Positions 8,098 to 17,473 are shown, counted from the stretch's first letter. The stretch: DNA of 64,000 nt from Pleomorphomonas oryzae DSM 16300 (GCF_000422965.1 NZ_AUHB01000001.1:62001-126000), one strand, 5' to 3'. Notes: generated by a model from the letters alone, not told the origin. Made by a program: numbers and translations.

Positions 8098-9333
8098 ATG
8101 CGTCGCGTTCCTCGTACGAGAGTCCGGCCCGGACACGGGCGCGTCGGATTCGCCGCCGCTGGCGCGTTATTCGTCGCCGTGGTCGCCTTCCCCACCTCCA
8201 TCGCCTATCAGGATATCGCCAGTCTGGTGGTCGATTCGATCAACCCGGCAACACGTTGGGCGGTGACGCTCGGTGTCGGCCCGGGCGGCGAAAGCAAGGT
8301 GGTCGCGCCACGCCTTGGTGACGTCAAGGAGTCGTCGGCCCGCCTCGAAATGAACGGCGGCTCGATCGTCATCGAAGGCACAGGCGACGTCATCACCGGC
8401 GCGGTGGGCGGCTCGGCCGCCGTGCCCGACGAGGAGCGCATCGACCGCAGCTGGAAGGGCGACCTGCCGATGACGGTCACGACGCCCCCCACCGAGCGCG
8501 GATTTTCCGCCGGTTCCCTCACCTTCAACGACACCAGCCGTCTGACGCCACCCGCCGTACTGCCGACCATGACCTTCGAAGCGTCGGCGGCCCCCCTTTC
8601 GATGCTGGCCGTGTCGCGCTTCATCAGCCCCAAGCCGGCGACCGAGGTGGCAGATCTCGCGCCAATTCCCCTGCCCCAGCGCAAACCCGACCGGACCGAG
8701 CTTGTCGCCACGAGCTATCCGTCGCGCGCTTACGCCCCGGCCGAGACCGGCGCCGCCGCGTCGGCGCTGCTAGCCGCCTATGCGCCCGACAGCTCGGTGG
8801 TCAGCCAGGACATGTTCGCGCCGCTGTTCGCCATGCCCGGCGACAAGCCGGCGCCGCCGGCGCCGGTGGTGCATCCCGGCGATCATTGGTGGGCGGCCAA
8901 TCCGCTGCCGGCCAGCGTTTGGGACGACAGTGAGCAGAAGTGCCTTGCCGAAGCGATCTACTTCGAGGCGCGTTCGGAGCCGCGCAAGGGCCAGATCGCC
9001 GTGGCGCAGGTGGTTCTCAACCGGGTCAAGAACCCGGCCTATCCCGACAGCATCTGCAAGGTCGTCTACCAGAACCGCGAGAAATACAACGAGTGTCAGT
9101 TCTCGTTCGCCTGCGACGGCCGGCGCCACATCGTCTTCGACAAGGCGTCGTGGCGGGTCGCCAAACAGGTTGCCGGCGAGGTGACGAGCGGCGCCGCCTG
9201 GCTCGACGAGATCGGGACGGCGACCCATTATCACGCTATCTATGTGCGGCCGAACTGGGCGAGCGTGTTTACCAAGAAGGCCAGGATCGGCATGCACGTC
9301 TTCTACCAGACCATCAACGGCGGCTGGAGCTGA
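8098..9333 (+). CDS. SleB-type cell wall hydrolase, membrane anchored
   Basis: A 411-residue protein with a basic N-terminus and one hydrophobic segment (residues about 12-35), probably a membrane anchor. A long Pro/Ala-rich variable region of about 240 residues follows. The C-terminal Hydrolase_2 domain starts near residue 282 (CLAEAIYFEARSE) and includes AVAQVVLNRVKNPAYP and CQFSFACDGRRH. That glutamate (EAIYFE) is the presumed catalytic acid of SleB/CwlJ enzymes. In non-sporulating alphaproteobacteria these act on peptidoglycan during growth or division. It is monocistronic and lies 157 nt upstream of glyS. Confidence 0.9.
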   Translation: MRRVPRTRVRPGHGRVGFAAAGALFVAVVAFPTSIAYQDIASLVVDSINPATRWAVTLGVGPGGESKVVAPRLGDVKESSARLEMNGGSIVIEGTGDVITGAVGGSAAVPDEERIDRSWKGDLPMTVTTPPTERGFSAGSLTFNDTSRLTPPAVLPTMTFEASAAPLSMLAVSRFISPKPATEVADLAPIPLPQRKPDRTELVATSYPSRAYAPAETGAAASALLAAYAPDSSVVSQDMFAPLFAMPGDKPAPPAPVVHPGDHWWAANPLPASVWDDSEQKCLAEAIYFEARSEPRKGQIAVAQVVLNRVKNPAYPDSICKVVYQNREKYNECQFSFACDGRRHIVFDKASWRVAKQVAGEVTSGAAWLDEIGTATHYHAIYVRPNWASVFTKKARIGMHVFYQTINGGWS

Positions 9334-9490
9334 GCGGCAAACACCTGAAGGGTGAGTTTTCCGCCCCGATCCCTCGTGGTCTTCCGTCTTCTTGCTCGTC
9401 TATTCGGGGATGACATTTTTCCCCGAACCGACTAATCAGACGCAGCATTGCAAGACGACCGGCACGAGGCCGGGAGACCCGAGGACCACC

Positions 9491-11530
9491 ATGCCCGATC
9501 TTCTCATCGAACTCTTCTCCGAAGAGATCCCCGCCCGCATGCAGGCGAAGGCCGCCGACGATCTCAAGGGTCTGGTGACGAACGGTCTGGTGGAAGCCGG
9601 CCTCACCTATGAAAGCGCCGGCGCCTTTGCAACGCCGCGCCGCCTGGCGCTCACCATTCACGGCCTCAACACCCGCTCGCCCGACATTCGCGAAGAGAAG
9701 AAGGGCCCGCGTACCGACGCGCCGGCCGGCGCCATCCAGGGCTTCCTGCGCGGCGCCGGGCTCGACGACATCGCCAAGGCGCGCGTCGTCTCCGATCCGA
9801 AGAAGGGCGACTTCTACGTCGCCGATCTCGTCAAACCCGGCCGCGCCGCCGAAGCGATCATCGCCGACCTCATCCCCTCGATCATCCGCAGCTTCCCCTG
9901 GCCGAAGTCGCAGCGCTGGGGCACGGGCACGCTGCGCTGGGTTCGGCCGCTGCATTCCATCGTCTGCACCTTCGGTCCGGAAACCGAGGAGCCTGTCGTC
10001 ATCGATTTCGAGGTGGATGGCATCCGCTCGGGCAACGTCACCTACGGCCATCGTTTCCTGGCGCCCGAGGCGATCAAGGTGCGACGCTTCGCCGACTACA
10101 TCGAGAAGCTCGAAAAGGCCAAGGTGGTGCTCGATCCGGCCCGCCGCCGCGACATCATCCTGCATGACGCGCGAGACCTCGCCTTTGCTGCCGGCCTGGA
10201 GCTGGTCGAAGACGAAGGGCTGCTCAACGAAGTGACCGGTCTCGTCGAATGGCCTGTCGTGCTGATGGGCACCTTCGATGCCGCATTCCTGGACGTGCCC
10301 GACGAGGTGATCCGCGCCACCATTCGCGCCAATCAGAAGTGTTTCGTGCTGAAGGACCCTAGGAGCGGGCGCCTCGCCAACCGCTTCATCCTGACGTCCA
10401 ACATGGCGGCGACCGATGGCGGCGCCACCATCATCGCCGGCAACGAGCGCGTTATCCGCGCCCGCCTGTCAGACGCCAAGTTCTTCTGGGACGGCGATCT
10501 CGCCATCCCGCTTGAGACACTGGTGCCGAAGCTTGAGGGCATCACCTTCCACGAGAAGCTCGGCAGCCAGGGCGACCGAGTGCGCCGCATCGTGGTGCTG
10601 GCCCGCGAGATCGCGCCGCTGGTCGGCGCCGACGCCGACAAGGCGGCCCGCGCTGCCCTGCTCGCCAAGGCGGACCTGCTCAGTGGCGTCGTCGGCGAGT
10701 TCCCCGAAGTGCAGGGACTGATGGGCCGCTATTATGCGGCGCATGCCGGCGAGGACCCGGCCGTGGCCGCCGCCATCGAAGAGCATTGGAAGCCGCAGGG
10801 TCCGTCCGACCGCGTGCCGACGGCGCCGGTCTCCATCGCCGTGGCGCTCGCCGACAAGCTCGACACGCTGGTCGGCTTCTGGGCGATCGACGAAAAGCCG
10901 ACGGGCAGCAAGGATCCCTTCGCGCTGCGCCGGGCGGCGCTGGGTGTGATCCGCATCATTCTCGACAATGGCGTCCGCCTGCCGCTCAACGCCTATGCGA
11001 GCAAGACGCCCGACCTTCTCAACTTCTTCGCCGACCGCCTGAAGGTGCAGCTCCGCGAGCAGGGTAACCGCTTCGATCTGGTCGATGCCGTGTTCGCCCT
11101 CGGCGGCCAGGATGATCTCCTCTTGATCGTCAAGCGCGTCGAGGCGCTGGGCGCCCTGCTCGCCACCGACGATGGCAAGAACCTCTTGGCCGGTTACAAG
11201 CGTGCCGCCAACATCCTGAAGGCCGAGGAGAAGAAGGGCACGGCTGTCGCGGCCTCCGTCGACTCCGGCCTGTTCAAGGAAGCCGAGGAGAAGGCGCTCG
11301 CCGCCGCCGTGACGGCGGCCGCCAAGGCCGCTCATGAGGCCGTCGTGGCTGAAGACTTCGAAGGCGCCATGAAGGCGCTCGCTACCCTGCGCGCGCCGGT
11401 CGACGCCTTCTTCGAGAAGGTGCTGGTCAACGATGCCGACGAGAAGGTGCGGGCCAATCGTCTCGCTCTTCTAACGGTGCTGCGCGACGCCTGCCATCAG
11501 GTGGCGGACTTCTCGAAGATCGAAGGCTAA
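9491..11530 (+). CDS. glyS: Glycine--tRNA ligase beta subunit
   Basis: The 679-residue beta subunit of the alpha2-beta2 glycyl-tRNA synthetase. It opens with the family signature [18 protein letters not shown]. Conserved blocks such as [16 protein letters not shown] and [14 protein letters not shown] follow. The C-terminal anticodon-binding part ends ADFSKIEG. It needs the alpha subunit GlyQ, whose gene is not adjacent and not in the window; instead a cell wall hydrolase gene lies upstream. The chosen ATG gives the standard N-terminus; an upstream in-frame TTG is not credible. The last 23 codons and the terminator are duplicated in degenerate form at 16,551-16,679. Confidence 0.97.
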   Translation: MPDLLIELFSEEIPARMQAKAADDLKGLVTNGLVEAGLTYESAGAFATPRRLALTIHGLNTRSPDIREEKKGPRTDAPAGAIQGFLRGAGLDDIAKARVVSDPKKGDFYVADLVKPGRAAEAIIADLIPSIIRSFPWPKSQRWGTGTLRWVRPLHSIVCTFGPETEEPVVIDFEVDGIRSGNVTYGHRFLAPEAIKVRRFADYIEKLEKAKVVLDPARRRDIILHDARDLAFAAGLELVEDEGLLNEVTGLVEWPVVLMGTFDAAFLDVPDEVIRATIRANQKCFVLKDPRSGRLANRFILTSNMAATDGGATIIAGNERVIRARLSDAKFFWDGDLAIPLETLVPKLEGITFHEKLGSQGDRVRRIVVLAREIAPLVGADADKAARAALLAKADLLSGVVGEFPEVQGLMGRYYAAHAGEDPAVAAAIEEHWKPQGPSDRVPTAPVSIAVALADKLDTLVGFWAIDEKPTGSKDPFALRRAALGVIRIILDNGVRLPLNAYASKTPDLLNFFADRLKVQLREQGNRFDLVDAVFALGGQDDLLLIVKRVEALGALLATDDGKNLLAGYKRAANILKAEEKKGTAVAASVDSGLFKEAEEKALAAAVTAAAKAAHEAVVAEDFEGAMKALATLRAPVDAFFEKVLVNDADEKVRANRLALLTVLRDACHQVADFSKIEG

Positions 11531-11591
11531 GCCCTCGTTATTTCTAATAATGAAAGCCGTTCGCCTGATGTTGGCGGACGGCTTTTTTGTT
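11461..11591 (+). repeat. Left copy of a direct repeat: glyS 3' end plus terminator
   Basis: The last 70 coding bases of glyS and the region up to the terminator recur at 16,551-16,679 in the same orientation. Over the coding part I count 59 of 70 identical bases. This copy is functional: intact frame and strong terminator. Confidence 0.85.
11556..11591 (+). terminator. Rho-independent terminator of glyS
   Basis: A 10-bp stem with one G-T wobble (GCCGTTCGCC at 11556-11565 with GGCGGACGGC at 11573-11582), a 7-nt loop and a long T run (TTTTTTGTTT). Confidence 0.93.
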
Positions 11592-11608
11592 TCAACTCGG
11601 ACGCCGCC

Positions 11609-12379
11609 TCAATGCAGGCCGAACTCCGCCAGCAGCTCCTCGCGGAGCGCGACGAAATCGGCGCTGCTGCGCTCGCGCGGACGGGGAAGGTTGACGTCGA
11701 TGAGGCGGGGCGGCTGGCTCTTGATCTTCGGCAGGACCAGCACGCGGTCGGCGAGGTAGATCGCCTCTTCGAGGTCGTGGGTGACGAGGATCATCGTCAC
11801 CTTTTCTTCGCGCCAGATGCGGGAGAGTTCCTGCTGCATGGCGATCTTGGTCATGGCGTCGAGCGCGCCGAGCGGTTCGTCCAGCAGCAGGATTTCCGGC
11901 TTGACCGTCAGCGCCCGGGCGATGCCGACCCGCTGGGCCATGCCGCCGGACAGCTGGCGCGGATAGGCGTCGGCGAAATCGCCGAGGCCGACGAGCTCGA
12001 TATAATGCCGCGCCTCCGCCCTCGCCCTGGCCTTCGACCAGCCGCGTATGTCCAGGCCGAAGGTGACGTTTTCCAGCACGGTGAGCCAGGGCAAGAGGCG
12101 TGGCTCCTGGAAGATCACCGCCCGCTCCGCCCCGACGCCGGCCACCGGACGGCCGTCGATGTCCACCTCGCCGGCATCGGCCTGTTCGAGGCCGGCGAGG
12201 ATGCGCAGAAGCGTCGTCTTGCCCGAACCACTGGCGCCGACGATGACGAGACACTCGCCGGAGCGGATGTCGAGATTCAGGCCCCTCAGAACATCGAGAC
12301 GCCGGTCGTTGAGCGTGAAGGCCTTGGAGAGACGGCGGATCGACACCTCGCCGCGCAGGGCGGCTTGCGTTGCGGACAT
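11609..12379 (-). CDS. ssuB: Aliphatic-sulfonate-type ABC transporter ATPase
   Basis: A 256-residue ABC ATPase. Walker A is GASGSGKTTLLR (residue about 51), the signature is LSGGMAQRVGIARA, and Walker B LLLDEPLGALD. The switch histidine is in LVTHD. The protein resembles SsuB/TauB of sulfonate and nitrate/taurine importers. AAGGAG lies 8 nt before the ATG. It is the promoter-distal gene of a five-gene set transcribed leftwards, behind the binding protein and beside the permease. Its stop lies 17 nt beyond the glyS terminator, so the set ends exactly at that boundary. Confidence 0.9.
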   Translation of the reverse strand: MSATQAALRGEVSIRRLSKAFTLNDRRLDVLRGLNLDIRSGECLVIVGASGSGKTTLLRILAGLEQADAGEVDIDGRPVAGVGAERAVIFQEPRLLPWLTVLENVTFGLDIRGWSKARARAEARHYIELVGLGDFADAYPRQLSGGMAQRVGIARALTVKPEILLLDEPLGALDAMTKIAMQQELSRIWREEKVTMILVTHDLEEAIYLADRVLVLPKIKSQPPRLIDVNLPRPRERSSADFVALREELLAEFGLH

Positions 12380-12402
12380 GACGGACGCTCCTTTGCCAGT
12401 CG

Positions 12403-13398
12403 TTACTTGGCAGCAGTCTTGATCTTGGGATTGAACAGGATGTCCTCGACCTTCAGCTTGCCCTTGGCGATCTTGCCGCCGCGCTCCAGCGTGTCGATCC
12501 AGAAGGTGAGGTCATGCGGCTCGGTCGCTGCGCCGGCGCGCAGGCCAAAGCCCTGCCAATACTGGGCGATGTCGGGGTTTTCTCCGCGTGCCTTCAGGAT
12601 GTCGGCCAGCGTGGCGCGGGCTTCGTCCGGATGCGCGTTGGCCCAGTCGGAGGCCTTGGCGGCGCCGGCAACGAAGGCGGCGGCGGTGTCAGGATGGGCG
12701 GCGATGAAGTCGCGGCGCAGCACGATGAAGCCGCCGGCGATGTCGCCGAGCACCTCCTGGTCGGTGAAGATGCCGCGCACGCCGCCGGTTTTCAGCAGCG
12801 CGCCGCCGAAGGTCTGCTGCCAGTAGCCGATGGCTGCCACGTCCACCTGCCTGGAGCGCAGCGTCTGTTCGAGCTGCGGACCGGGCACGGTGACCAAATT
12901 GGCCGAGGTCTCCGGCAGGCCCGCCTTGTGGAAGGCCTCGCGCACCGTGTAGTCGAGGTGGGCGCCGAGCGTGTTGATGGCGATGGTCTTGCCGGCGAGA
13001 TCCTTGATGTCGTGGATCGGGCTGTCGTTGAGCACGTAGAAGGTGCTCTTCACCGTGGCATTGACGCCATTGGAGGGATAGGCGGCGACGAAATCGTTGC
13101 CGCTGGCGATGGAGTTCAGCACGGCCGGCGTTGCGGCGCTGCCGAGGTCCACGCTGCCCGAGGCCAGCGCGAACAGCGACTCCGGACCGCCCTTGGCGTA
13201 GCCGACGCGATCGAGCTTGATGCCGGCATCCTTGTAGTAACCGAGATAGTCGGCCAGCTCATGCGGCGCGATGCCGCCCTGGCTGGCGAGATAGCGAATG
13301 GTCACCTCCTCTGCCTGGGCAGTCAGCGTGGAGGCGCCGAAGGTGAGGCCGCCGGCAAGGACGAGCGGCAGGCCGACGTGACGGAAGATGGCGGTCAT
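12403..13398 (-). CDS. ssuA: Aliphatic-sulfonate-type ABC substrate-binding protein
   Basis: A 331-residue periplasmic binding protein of the NMT1/SsuA class, with a signal peptide ending near STLTAQA-EEV (residue about 29). The mature N-terminus EVTIRYLASQGGIAPHELADYLGYYKDAGI places it with SsuA-like sulfonate/taurine binders. Typical features are the GGPESLFALASGSVDLG segment and KTIAINTLGAHLDYTV. The monooxygenase and flavin reductase genes in the same set support an organosulfur ligand. The exact compound (alkanesulfonate, dimethyl sulfone derivative or sulfate ester) is not determinable. It lies 23 nt upstream of the ATPase gene. Confidence 0.88.
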   Translation of the reverse strand: MTAIFRHVGLPLVLAGGLTFGASTLTAQAEEVTIRYLASQGGIAPHELADYLGYYKDAGIKLDRVGYAKGGPESLFALASGSVDLGSAATPAVLNSIASGNDFVAAYPSNGVNATVKSTFYVLNDSPIHDIKDLAGKTIAINTLGAHLDYTVREAFHKAGLPETSANLVTVPGPQLEQTLRSRQVDVAAIGYWQQTFGGALLKTGGVRGIFTDQEVLGDIAGGFIVLRRDFIAAHPDTAAAFVAGAAKASDWANAHPDEARATLADILKARGENPDIAQYWQGFGLRAGAATEPHDLTFWIDTLERGGKIAKGKLKVEDILFNPKIKTAAK

Positions 13399-13446
13399 TG
13401 TGGTTTCCTTGATTGAGATCTTAAGGGGCGGCGATTTTCCGACGTC

Positions 13447-14292
13447 TCACGCAGCGGCGTTCCAGCGGCACAACCGTCGTTGCAAACCGAGGATGGCGTA
13501 GTTGGTGGCGAGACCCAGCAGGGCCAACAGCACGATCGAGGCGAACATCAGGGGGAGCTGGAAATTGTATTGGGCGTTCATCACCTGAAAGCCGACGCCG
13601 TGGTTGGCGCCGATCATCTCGGCGGCGATGAGCATCAGCAGCGCCGTGGTGGCCGACAGGCGCAGGCCGACGAAGATCTGCGGCACCGCGCCCGGCAGCA
13701 CCACGCGGCGGAAGATAGTCAGCCGGCGGGCGCCGTAGACGCGCGCCATCTCGATCAGCTTGCCGTCCACCTCCTTCACCCCGCCGATGGTGGCGAGCAG
13801 GATTGGAAACAGCGAGGCCCAGAAGATGACGAAAACCTTGGACGTCTCGCCGAGGCCGAGAAGCAGGATGAACACGGGATAGAGCGCCAGCGCCGACGTC
13901 TGGCGGAACAGCTGCAGCAGCGGGTCGATCAGCTTCTCAGCCGTTGGCAGCTGACCCATGACGAGGCCGAGCGGGATGCCCAGCGCCGTTGCCGCGCCGA
14001 AGGCAACGCCGGCGCGCGTCAGGCTGATGCCAAGATCTTCCTTGAGCGGTCCGCTGACCAGCCCGTCTCTCAGCGCCGCGATGACGTTGCTGAGCGGCGG
14101 GATCACAGCCGAGTTCAGAAAGCCGAGACGGCCGCCGTACTCCCAGAGCAAGGCAAAGGCGATCAGTACGCCGAAGCGGGTGGCGAGATCGCCGACGAGC
14201 TGGAGCGCCTTGCGGCCGAAGGCGCCGGTATTGGCCGGCCGGGCGCCGTCCGCGCCCAGAGCCAGCGACGAGTTCACGTCCTGAATGGTCAT
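13447..14292 (-). CDS. ssuC: Aliphatic-sulfonate-type ABC transporter permease
   Basis: A 281-residue inner-membrane permease with about six spans. The EAA-like ATPase-docking loop reads MARVYGARRLTIFRRVVLPGAVPQI. It resembles SsuC/TauC. The order here is flavin reductase, monooxygenase, permease, binding protein, ATPase, all on the minus strand with short gaps, so one transcript is likely. Confidence 0.9.
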   Translation of the reverse strand: MTIQDVNSSLALGADGARPANTGAFGRKALQLVGDLATRFGVLIAFALLWEYGGRLGFLNSAVIPPLSNVIAALRDGLVSGPLKEDLGISLTRAGVAFGAATALGIPLGLVMGQLPTAEKLIDPLLQLFRQTSALALYPVFILLLGLGETSKVFVIFWASLFPILLATIGGVKEVDGKLIEMARVYGARRLTIFRRVVLPGAVPQIFVGLRLSATTALLMLIAAEMIGANHGVGFQVMNAQYNFQLPLMFASIVLLALLGLATNYAILGLQRRLCRWNAAA

Positions 14293-14316
14293 GGTCAGTC
14301 CCTCCTCGTGCCCACG

Positions 14317-15669
14317 TCACTCTGCCGCGACGGCCGCCCTTCGAGCGGCGGTCCAGCGGTCGACCGCATAGGGCAGACCGAGATTCTGGCGCAGAGTTTT
14401 GCCTTCGTAGGCGGTGCGGAACAGGCCGCGCCGCTGCAGCTCCGGGATCACCAGATCGACGAAATCGTCGAGGGCGGTGGGCAGCCAGGGCGGCAGGATA
14501 TTGAAGCCGTCCGCGGCTTCGTTCTCGAACCAGGCCTGCAGCTGATCGGCGATGTCGGCGGGCGTGCCGACGATGGTGTAATGGCCGCGCGCCGTGGCGA
14601 CCCACTGATAGAGCTGACGGATCGTGAAATTGTGCTCGTCGGCGATCTGCCGCAGCAGCGCCTGCCGGCTCTTCATACCCTCGGTCTGCGGCACCGGCGG
14701 CAGCGGACCGTCGAGATTGAAGCCCTTGAGATCGAGCGTACCACCGGTCAGTCCGTTGAGCAGGCCGACGCCGTCTTCCTCAAGGATCAGGCTGGTGAGG
14801 CGGTCATATTTTTCCTGTGCCTCTTCCCGCGTGCGGCCGACGAAGGGCGCCACGCCCGGCATGACGAGCACATGATCGGGGTTGCGCCCCTTGGCGGCGG
14901 CGCGGCGCTTGATGTCGCGGTAGAACTCCTGCGCCGTATCGATTGACTGATGGGCGGTGAAGATCACCTCCGCCGTCTCGGCGGCGAGATCGCGCCCTGC
15001 TTCCGACTGGCCGGCCTGGACGATCACCGGATGGCCCTGCGGCGAGCGCGCCACGTTAAGCGGCCCGCGCACCTTGAAATGGGCACCGACATGGTTGGTC
15101 TCATGCAGCTTGTCGCGGTCGTAAAAGACGCCGCTGTCGCGGTCGCGCACGAAGGCGTCGTCCTCGAAGCTGTCCCAGAGCTTCTTCACCACCTCCACAT
15201 GCTCCGAGGCGCGCTCATATCTCGTCGCATGCGGCAGTTGGACATCGAGATTGAAATTCTGCGCCGTGGCGTCGCCGGTGGTGGTCACCACGTTCCAGCC
15301 GGCGCGGCCGCCGCTGATCAGGTCGAGCGAGGCGAACTTGCGTGCCGTTGTGTAGGGCTCCTCATAGGTGGTCGATGAGGTAGCGATGAAGCCGAGATGC
15401 GTCGTCACCTGGCTCAAGGCGGCAAACAGCGTCACCGGCTCGAAGCCCGCCGCCTTGGCATTGCCGCCTTCGCGCGATCCGGTGAAGCCGATCGACAGGC
15501 CGTCGGCCAGGAAATAGGCGTCGAACAGCCCGCGCTCGGCTGTGCGGGCCAGCTCCTTGTGGAACTCGAGATTGAGCGCGCTGTCGAGCGGCTGATCGGG
15601 ATGGCGCCAGGCGGCAATATGCTGGCCGCCGCCGGGAAGAAAGGCACCGAGACGGATCTTGCGAGTCAT
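14317..15669 (-). CDS. LLM-class FMN-dependent monooxygenase (NtaA/SnaA/DszA family)
   Basis: A 450-residue TIM-barrel flavin monooxygenase large component. It starts RKIRLGAFLPGGGQHIAAWRH and has the family blocks LDLISGGRAGWNVVTT and HPVIVQAGQSEAGRDLAAETAEVIF. It is of full normal length for NtaA/DszA/SfnG-like enzymes rather than the shorter SsuD. Such enzymes use reduced FMN from a partner reductase to split C-S or C-N bonds (nitrilotriacetate, dibenzothiophene sulfone, dimethyl sulfide or sulfone). Coupling with a sulfonate-type importer makes an organosulfur substrate the best inference. AAGGACATTCCCC precedes the ATG. Confidence 0.87.
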   Translation of the reverse strand: MTRKIRLGAFLPGGGQHIAAWRHPDQPLDSALNLEFHKELARTAERGLFDAYFLADGLSIGFTGSREGGNAKAAGFEPVTLFAALSQVTTHLGFIATSSTTYEEPYTTARKFASLDLISGGRAGWNVVTTTGDATAQNFNLDVQLPHATRYERASEHVEVVKKLWDSFEDDAFVRDRDSGVFYDRDKLHETNHVGAHFKVRGPLNVARSPQGHPVIVQAGQSEAGRDLAAETAEVIFTAHQSIDTAQEFYRDIKRRAAAKGRNPDHVLVMPGVAPFVGRTREEAQEKYDRLTSLILEEDGVGLLNGLTGGTLDLKGFNLDGPLPPVPQTEGMKSRQALLRQIADEHNFTIRQLYQWVATARGHYTIVGTPADIADQLQAWFENEAADGFNILPPWLPTALDDFVDLVIPELQRRGLFRTAYEGKTLRQNLGLPYAVDRWTAARRAAVAAE

Positions 15670-15777
15670 GGGGAATGTCCTTTCAGGCTGGAACGCTAGG
15701 CAATCGAGGCAAAGGAACAGGGATCGGCGCCGCGTCGGCGGCCCGGTGGAAAACGCATTCGGACTTGGGTCGTCGGA

Positions 15778-16305
15778 TCAGGCCGCCGCAGACGCGGCAA
15801 AGCCGCCGTAACCGCCGTTGGCATAGAGAAGACAGGCGCCGCCCGAGCCAAGCACGGCGCGCACCCGGCCGAACACCAGCGCGTGGCTATGCCGCTCGAT
15901 CACCTCCTCCACCTCGCAGTCGATGCCGGCGAGGCTGTCCACCAGCAGCGGCGCCCCGGTTTCCAGCGTCGTCCAGCCGGCGCCGGCATAGCGCTCCGGC
16001 CCCTTGAGGCCGCCGCGCCCGGCGAAGCGGTCGGCGATCGCCTGCTGGTCCAAGGCGAGGATGTTGACGGCGAAATGACCGAAGTCGCGCACCACAGGCC
16101 AGGTCGACGAAGAGAGGTTGAGGCTTACCACCATGGTCGGCGGCTCCATGGAGAAGGAATGGGCCGACGTCACCGTCGCGCCACTACGCCGATCGCCCGC
16201 CCCGGCGGTGATCACCGACACGCCCCCGGCGAGGCTGCGCATCGCCCGCTTCAACGCGGACGGGTCGATATGGGCAGGCGGGACGGGATGGCTCGCGACA
16301 TTCAT
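15778..16305 (-). CDS. Flavin reductase (NtaB/DIM6 family)
   Basis: A 175-residue FMN-reductase domain protein that would supply reduced FMN to the neighbouring monooxygenase. Family features are the opening LKRAMRSLAGGVSVITAG, the flavin-binding GATVTSAHSFSMEPPTMVVSLN and FAVNILALDQ. The start at 16305 is preceded by CGGAGAGACACC, and upstream frame continues without credible coding. It is the promoter-proximal gene of the cassette; the AT-rich region behind it (16,345-16,395) is the likely control region. Confidence 0.9.
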   Translation of the reverse strand: MNVASHPVPPAHIDPSALKRAMRSLAGGVSVITAGAGDRRSGATVTSAHSFSMEPPTMVVSLNLSSSTWPVVRDFGHFAVNILALDQQAIADRFAGRGGLKGPERYAGAGWTTLETGAPLLVDSLAGIDCEVEEVIERHSHALVFGRVRAVLGSGGACLLYANGGYGGFAASAAA

Positions 16306-16344
16306 GACGGGTGTCTCTCCGGATCGTTGCAGGCGCTTGATCTG

Positions 16345-16395
16345 GAGATGATGATAAAGGCATATAGTATATAATCTAAGTATATTAATCGAAAC
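16345..16395 (-). promoter_or_regulatory. Likely promoter/operator region of the sulfonate cassette
   Basis: An abrupt AT-rich stretch upstream of the flavin reductase gene, with overlapping palindromic TATA-type words (for example ATATAGTATAT on the plus strand near 16,365). On the minus strand it offers TATACT as a -10-like hexamer. The start point is not determinable by eye. The contrast with the surrounding GC-rich sequence supports a promoter. Confidence 0.45.
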
Positions 16396-16551
16396 TGCGC
16401 GCCGGTACGGAACGATCTTTCTGGCCTTCAGGCGGGATGCAACGCGTATTTTCCCTGATAGGCTTTCCACCTATTGCCAGCCCGACGGGACACCAGCGTC
16501 AGCGATGCGGTTGCAGGCATAATGGTGAGCGGTCGAGGTGGTCGGTGCCAC

Positions 16552-16620
16552 CTCGCTCTTCTGACGGTTCCACGCAACGCCTGCCAGCAGGCGGCAGACG
16601 TCTCGAAGATCGAAGGCTAG
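16552..16620 (+). pseudogene. Remnant of the glyS 3' end (last 22 codons and stop)
   Basis: Read in the glyS frame, 16552-16620 gives LALLTVPRNACQQAAD followed by VSKIEG and a TAG stop. The real glyS ends [22 protein letters not shown] and TAA. That is 17 of 22 residues identical, with five substitutions including Leu to Pro. No upstream glyS coding sequence remains: identity is lost to the left of about 16,545. A terminator remnant follows at the right distance. This is a relic duplication that marks the right edge of the sulfonate cassette. Confidence 0.85.
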
Positions 16621-16645
16621 CCCTCGTTAATTCTGACAGTAAAAC

Positions 16646-16679
16646 GCCGTTCGTTCATCATGGCGAACGACTTTTTTTG
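16646..16679 (+). terminator. Degenerate copy of the glyS terminator
   Basis: The stem GCCGTTCG/CGAACGAC (16646-16653 and 16664-16671, one mismatch) is followed by TTTTTTTG. It matches the glyS terminator in position and sequence and may still function. Confidence 0.75.
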
Positions 16680-16822
16680 TTCGGTCACGGAACCAACGTC
16701 AACCTGAAATCGTTACGATTTCGGATCTGCTTTTTTTGCGCGTGTATTGTACAAAAAAGCTTGGCATATACGACTTTCGGCGTATGCTAATCCCAATGTC
16801 TATTGTTAACGGATGAGCGCTG

Positions 16823-17473
16823 TTGACCTTTTCGCTGTTCTCTCCGCATGATCGCCTCGCCTCCCTTCTCCTGCCCCATTCCGGCGCCTGCGTCTGCAGC
16901 ACCGACGGAAGCCACGATTTTTCCCACCTGTTACGGGTGTGGAAAAACGCGACCATCATTTCCGACAATGAGGGCGGCGATACCGAGATCTTGTTGGCAG
17001 CCGTGCTGTTGCATGATTGCGTGACCGTCGAGAAGAATTCGCCGGACCGTCCCCGTGCGTCCAGGCTGTCGGCGCAAAAAGCGCGCAGCATTCTCGACGA
17101 TATCGGCTGGGATGCCGAGCGACGGGAGAAGGTGGCGCATGCCATCGAGGCACACAGTTTCTCGGCCGGCATTGAACCGGTCACGCTGGAAGCCCGTATT
17201 CTGCAGGACGCCGACCGCCTCGACGCCATCGGCATGATCGGCGCGGCGCGCTGCTTCTACGTCGCCGGGCGGCTCAACAACCATCTTTATGACGCCGGCG
17301 ATCCCTCAGCCGAAGAGCGGCCGCTCAACGACAGCCGCTTCGCGCTCGATCACTTCATGACCAAGCTGTTCAAGCTGTGTGATGGCTTCAAGACAGCGAC
17401 CGGCCGGCGGCTTGCCGCCGAGCGTCATGCCCGCCTGCAACGTTTCTACGACGACCTGCTCGAAGAAATCTGA
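16823..17473 (+). CDS. HD-domain phosphohydrolase
   Basis: A 216-residue HD-superfamily protein of the YedJ/YfbR-like group. The metal ligands are visible as His in GSHDFSHLLRV, the HD pair in AAVLLHDC, a following His in EAHSFSAG and a distal Asp in LQDADRLDAIGMIG. That last block is typical of predicted nucleotide or metal-dependent phosphohydrolases of this type. The substrate is unknown. The start is TTG 16823, because a stop lies two codons upstream in frame and no in-frame ATG lies near; GGA precedes it. Its stop is 9 nt from the convergent Nudix gene. It lies just right of the glyS remnant and may once have followed glyS directly. Confidence 0.82.
   Translation: MTFSLFSPHDRLASLLLPHSGACVCSTDGSHDFSHLLRVWKNATIISDNEGGDTEILLAAVLLHDCVTVEKNSPDRPRASRLSAQKARSILDDIGWDAERREKVAHAIEAHSFSAGIEPVTLEARILQDADRLDAIGMIGAARCFYVAGRLNNHLYDAGDPSAEERPLNDSRFALDHFMTKLFKLCDGFKTATGRRLAAERHARLQRFYDDLLEEI

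Noticed and set aside
16437-16790. A 117-codon open frame over the glyS remnant
   Set aside because: It reads the remnant in a different frame from glyS and continues through the terminator, so it is not a gene.
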